Shown here: piece by piece, positions 62,898 to 64,000 of the stretch | Numbering within the stretch: position 1 is the first letter of the stretch | Layout: the number at the start of each line of letters is the position of its first letter | The notes under the pieces: generated by a model | What the model saw: the letters and a program-made list of their open reading frames with translations, nothing else | Databases searched by the model: none | What the model was told of the DNA's origin: nothing | Assembly (NCBI GenBank): GCA_965220095.1 | Contig: CBDCPD010000003.1 | Coordinates: 248,001-312,000 of the forward strand | Origin: Bin87 sp965220095 | GTDB lineage: Bacteria > Chloroflexota > Dehalococcoidia > Lucifugimonadales > UBA3495 | DNA: 64,000 nucleotides | Direction: 5' to 3' | Position numbers and translations under genes: made by a program

Positions 62898-64000
62898 CCG
62901 CTCCGTCTTCGGCCATTCCAGTTTCTTCCGCTCCAGCGTCCTCCTCGAGGTTTACAGAGCCGATCAGCGACTGCCATTGGACGCCCGGGTTCTGGTCCAG
63001 CACCGACAGCATGTTCACGAACTCTTTCACCGTGTTCCGGGGCGTTCTGAAGTAGGCGTCGCCGATCCGGTTGGAACAGTGCGCCATGAAAGCGGTCAAC
63101 GCCTCGTCCGGCAAAGCGTTTCCGTCCTCCTGCATCACCCTGCGGATGTTGGCCAAAAGGACGAACATGTCCTCTGGTGACAGGTTGGCAAGTCGTATCA
63201 CCGGACCCGACAGATCGACCATGCCGTCACGCACGAAGGTGTTCTCCGCCAACCGCGACTGGAGCGCCTGGTAGCTGTAGAGACCGCGGCGGGTGTCCAT
63301 CAGGAAATCTGGCGTCCCGCCCATGATGAACCCAAGGTTTCGGGCGGTGCCCTGCAGCACGTCGTTCAGTATGCGGAGCAGTTGCTCGTAATTGGATTGG
63401 CGCGCCTGCGATGAGACGATCTTGTACAGGTTAACCATTTCGTCCAGGGAAACCAGCAGACCGCGGTACCCGGCTTCCCGGACGAAAAGCGAGAGGAGTT
63501 TCACCTGATCGTAGATGCTCGCGTCATCCACGATGGTGCGCACCCCGAGATCCCTGCGAGCGTCTGTCCTCGTGGCATATTCGCCCCGAAGCCATCGCAG
63601 GGCCGCGGATTTAAGCTCCTCGTTGCCGGTGTCGTACCCCTCCCAGTAGCGGGCGATGACGGTGGCGAAATCGTAGCCGCCGGTCATCTCCCGCAGGTGC
63701 GCCAGCTTCTCCAGGATGACGTCGCCAACATCCTGTCCCATTTCGTCAGCGGCGCTGATGGTCTGCGTGGCAAAGCGCTCCACCACCGAGGCCATGGCGC
63801 CTCCCTCCGGCCTGGAGCGCGTTGCGGTATTGCGGGCCATCTCCGCATATAGGGAACGCGCCTGCCCGCCTGTTCCGTGGAGCCGCCGGTCCGGCGTAAT
63901 GTCCGCCGACAGGACCACCAGCCCTTTTTCCAGTGCGACCAGGCGGATCAGGTTCAGGAAGAAGGTCTTGCCAGAGCCGTATTCGCCGATTACGAACCGG
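62869..64000 (-). CDS. BrxD-like ATP-binding protein (DUF2791), start outside the window
   Basis: The frame runs through the right edge; Walker A GEYGSGKTFFLNLIRLV is at the edge itself, so only a short N-terminal part is missing. Then come VVLSADITPDRRLHGTGGQARSLYAEM, Walker B-like LLVSLDEMVNLYKIV, a sensor IMGGTPDFLMDTRRGLYSY, and the C-terminal RNTVKEFVNMLSVLDQNP. This is the DUF2791/BrxD family that pairs with the Lhr-like helicase in BREX type 2 and related TerB-linked loci. The pairing with the helicase downstream is as expected. The other BREX genes would lie to the right of the window. Confidence 0.8.
   Translation of the reverse strand, partial: RFVIGEYGSGKTFFLNLIRLVALEKGLVVLSADITPDRRLHGTGGQARSLYAEMARNTATRSRPEGGAMASVVERFATQTISAADEMGQDVGDVILEKLAHLREMTGGYDFATVIARYWEGYDTGNEELKSAALRWLRGEYATRTDARRDLGVRTIVDDASIYDQVKLLSLFVREAGYRGLLVSLDEMVNLYKIVSSQARQSNYEQLLRILNDVLQGTARNLGFIMGGTPDFLMDTRRGLYSYQALQSRLAENTFVRDGMVDLSGPVIRLANLSPEDMFVLLANIRRVMQEDGNALPDEALTAFMAHCSNRIGDAYFRTPRNTVKEFVNMLSVLDQNPGVQWQSLIGSVNLEEDAGAEETGMAEDGADDGLASFKL

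Overview
The window is GC-rich bacterial DNA dominated by accessory and mobile material. No rRNA, tRNA or core housekeeping gene is visible, so the host cannot be fixed. The mix of a DUF433/DUF5615 pair, a lipoprotein serpin, an HGD-motif phosphotransferase, a DinB-like protein, a sulfatase-fold enzyme and many IS21, IS256, IS1380, IS110, IS1182 and Tn3 remnants would fit a Chloroflexota-like or other high-GC environmental bacterium. That is inference only.

Layout. 0-3.4 kb: the end of a PH-like protein, two small unknown genes and a ribbon-helix-helix regulator. 3.4-7.6 kb: a plasmid-like replication and partition module (HTH plus DnaA-N-like initiator, a helicase-loader-like protein with two AAA+ domains, ParA plus an RHH partner, and a motif-rich centromere candidate). 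7.6-10.3 kb: a broken tnpB, an IS1380 remnant and a MITE. 10.3-13.7 kb: a MazF-like toxin with a candidate new antitoxin and palindromic operator, a tyrosine recombinase, and a DUF433/DUF5615 pair. 13.7-17.2 kb: an endonuclease/exonuclease/phosphatase gene beheaded at an IS256, and a solitary DNA methyltransferase. 17.5-23.7 kb: a TOPRIM primase/SF3 helicase, a decayed XerC-like gene, and IS1182 and IS21 wrecks with a second MITE. 23.8-34.2 kb: a ParB-like protein, two UvrD-like helicases plus a helicase remnant, a NERD nuclease, and a winged-helix Replic_Relax-like protein, resembling a defence or plasmid-maintenance island. 34.2-35.5 kb: a degenerate CRISPR-like repeat cluster. 35.5-43.5 kb: MFS transporter, serpin lipoprotein, a collapsed Tn3 element, an MNT-HEPN protein, a second tyrosine recombinase behind a dense palindromic repeat array, and an HNH nuclease. 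43.5-48.6 kb: the methylase part of a Type ISP-like enzyme abutting an intact IS21. 48.6-56.6 kb: metabolic cargo (DinB-like, sulfatase-like, phosphotransferase, frameshifted methyltransferase, Fic) with more IS debris. 56.9-59.1 kb: a RiPP operon with three tandem precursor peptides, a microviridin-type ATP-grasp ligase and a membrane protein. 59.4-64 kb: an HsdR-N nuclease and a BrxD-BrxHI-like pair followed by the N-terminal piece of a Type ISP-like enzyme.

Two systems stand out. The first is the RiPP (graspetide-type) operon at 56.9-59.1 kb. Its three precursors share a PFLxxFA leader motif and an identical C-terminal pattern (TPRPRPT ... ETTDD). The second is the right-edge BREX-like operon, whose distal restriction-methylation gene seems to have been split: its nuclease-proximal N-terminus lies at 60.3-60.6 kb and its methylase part at 43.5-45.8 kb on the same strand.
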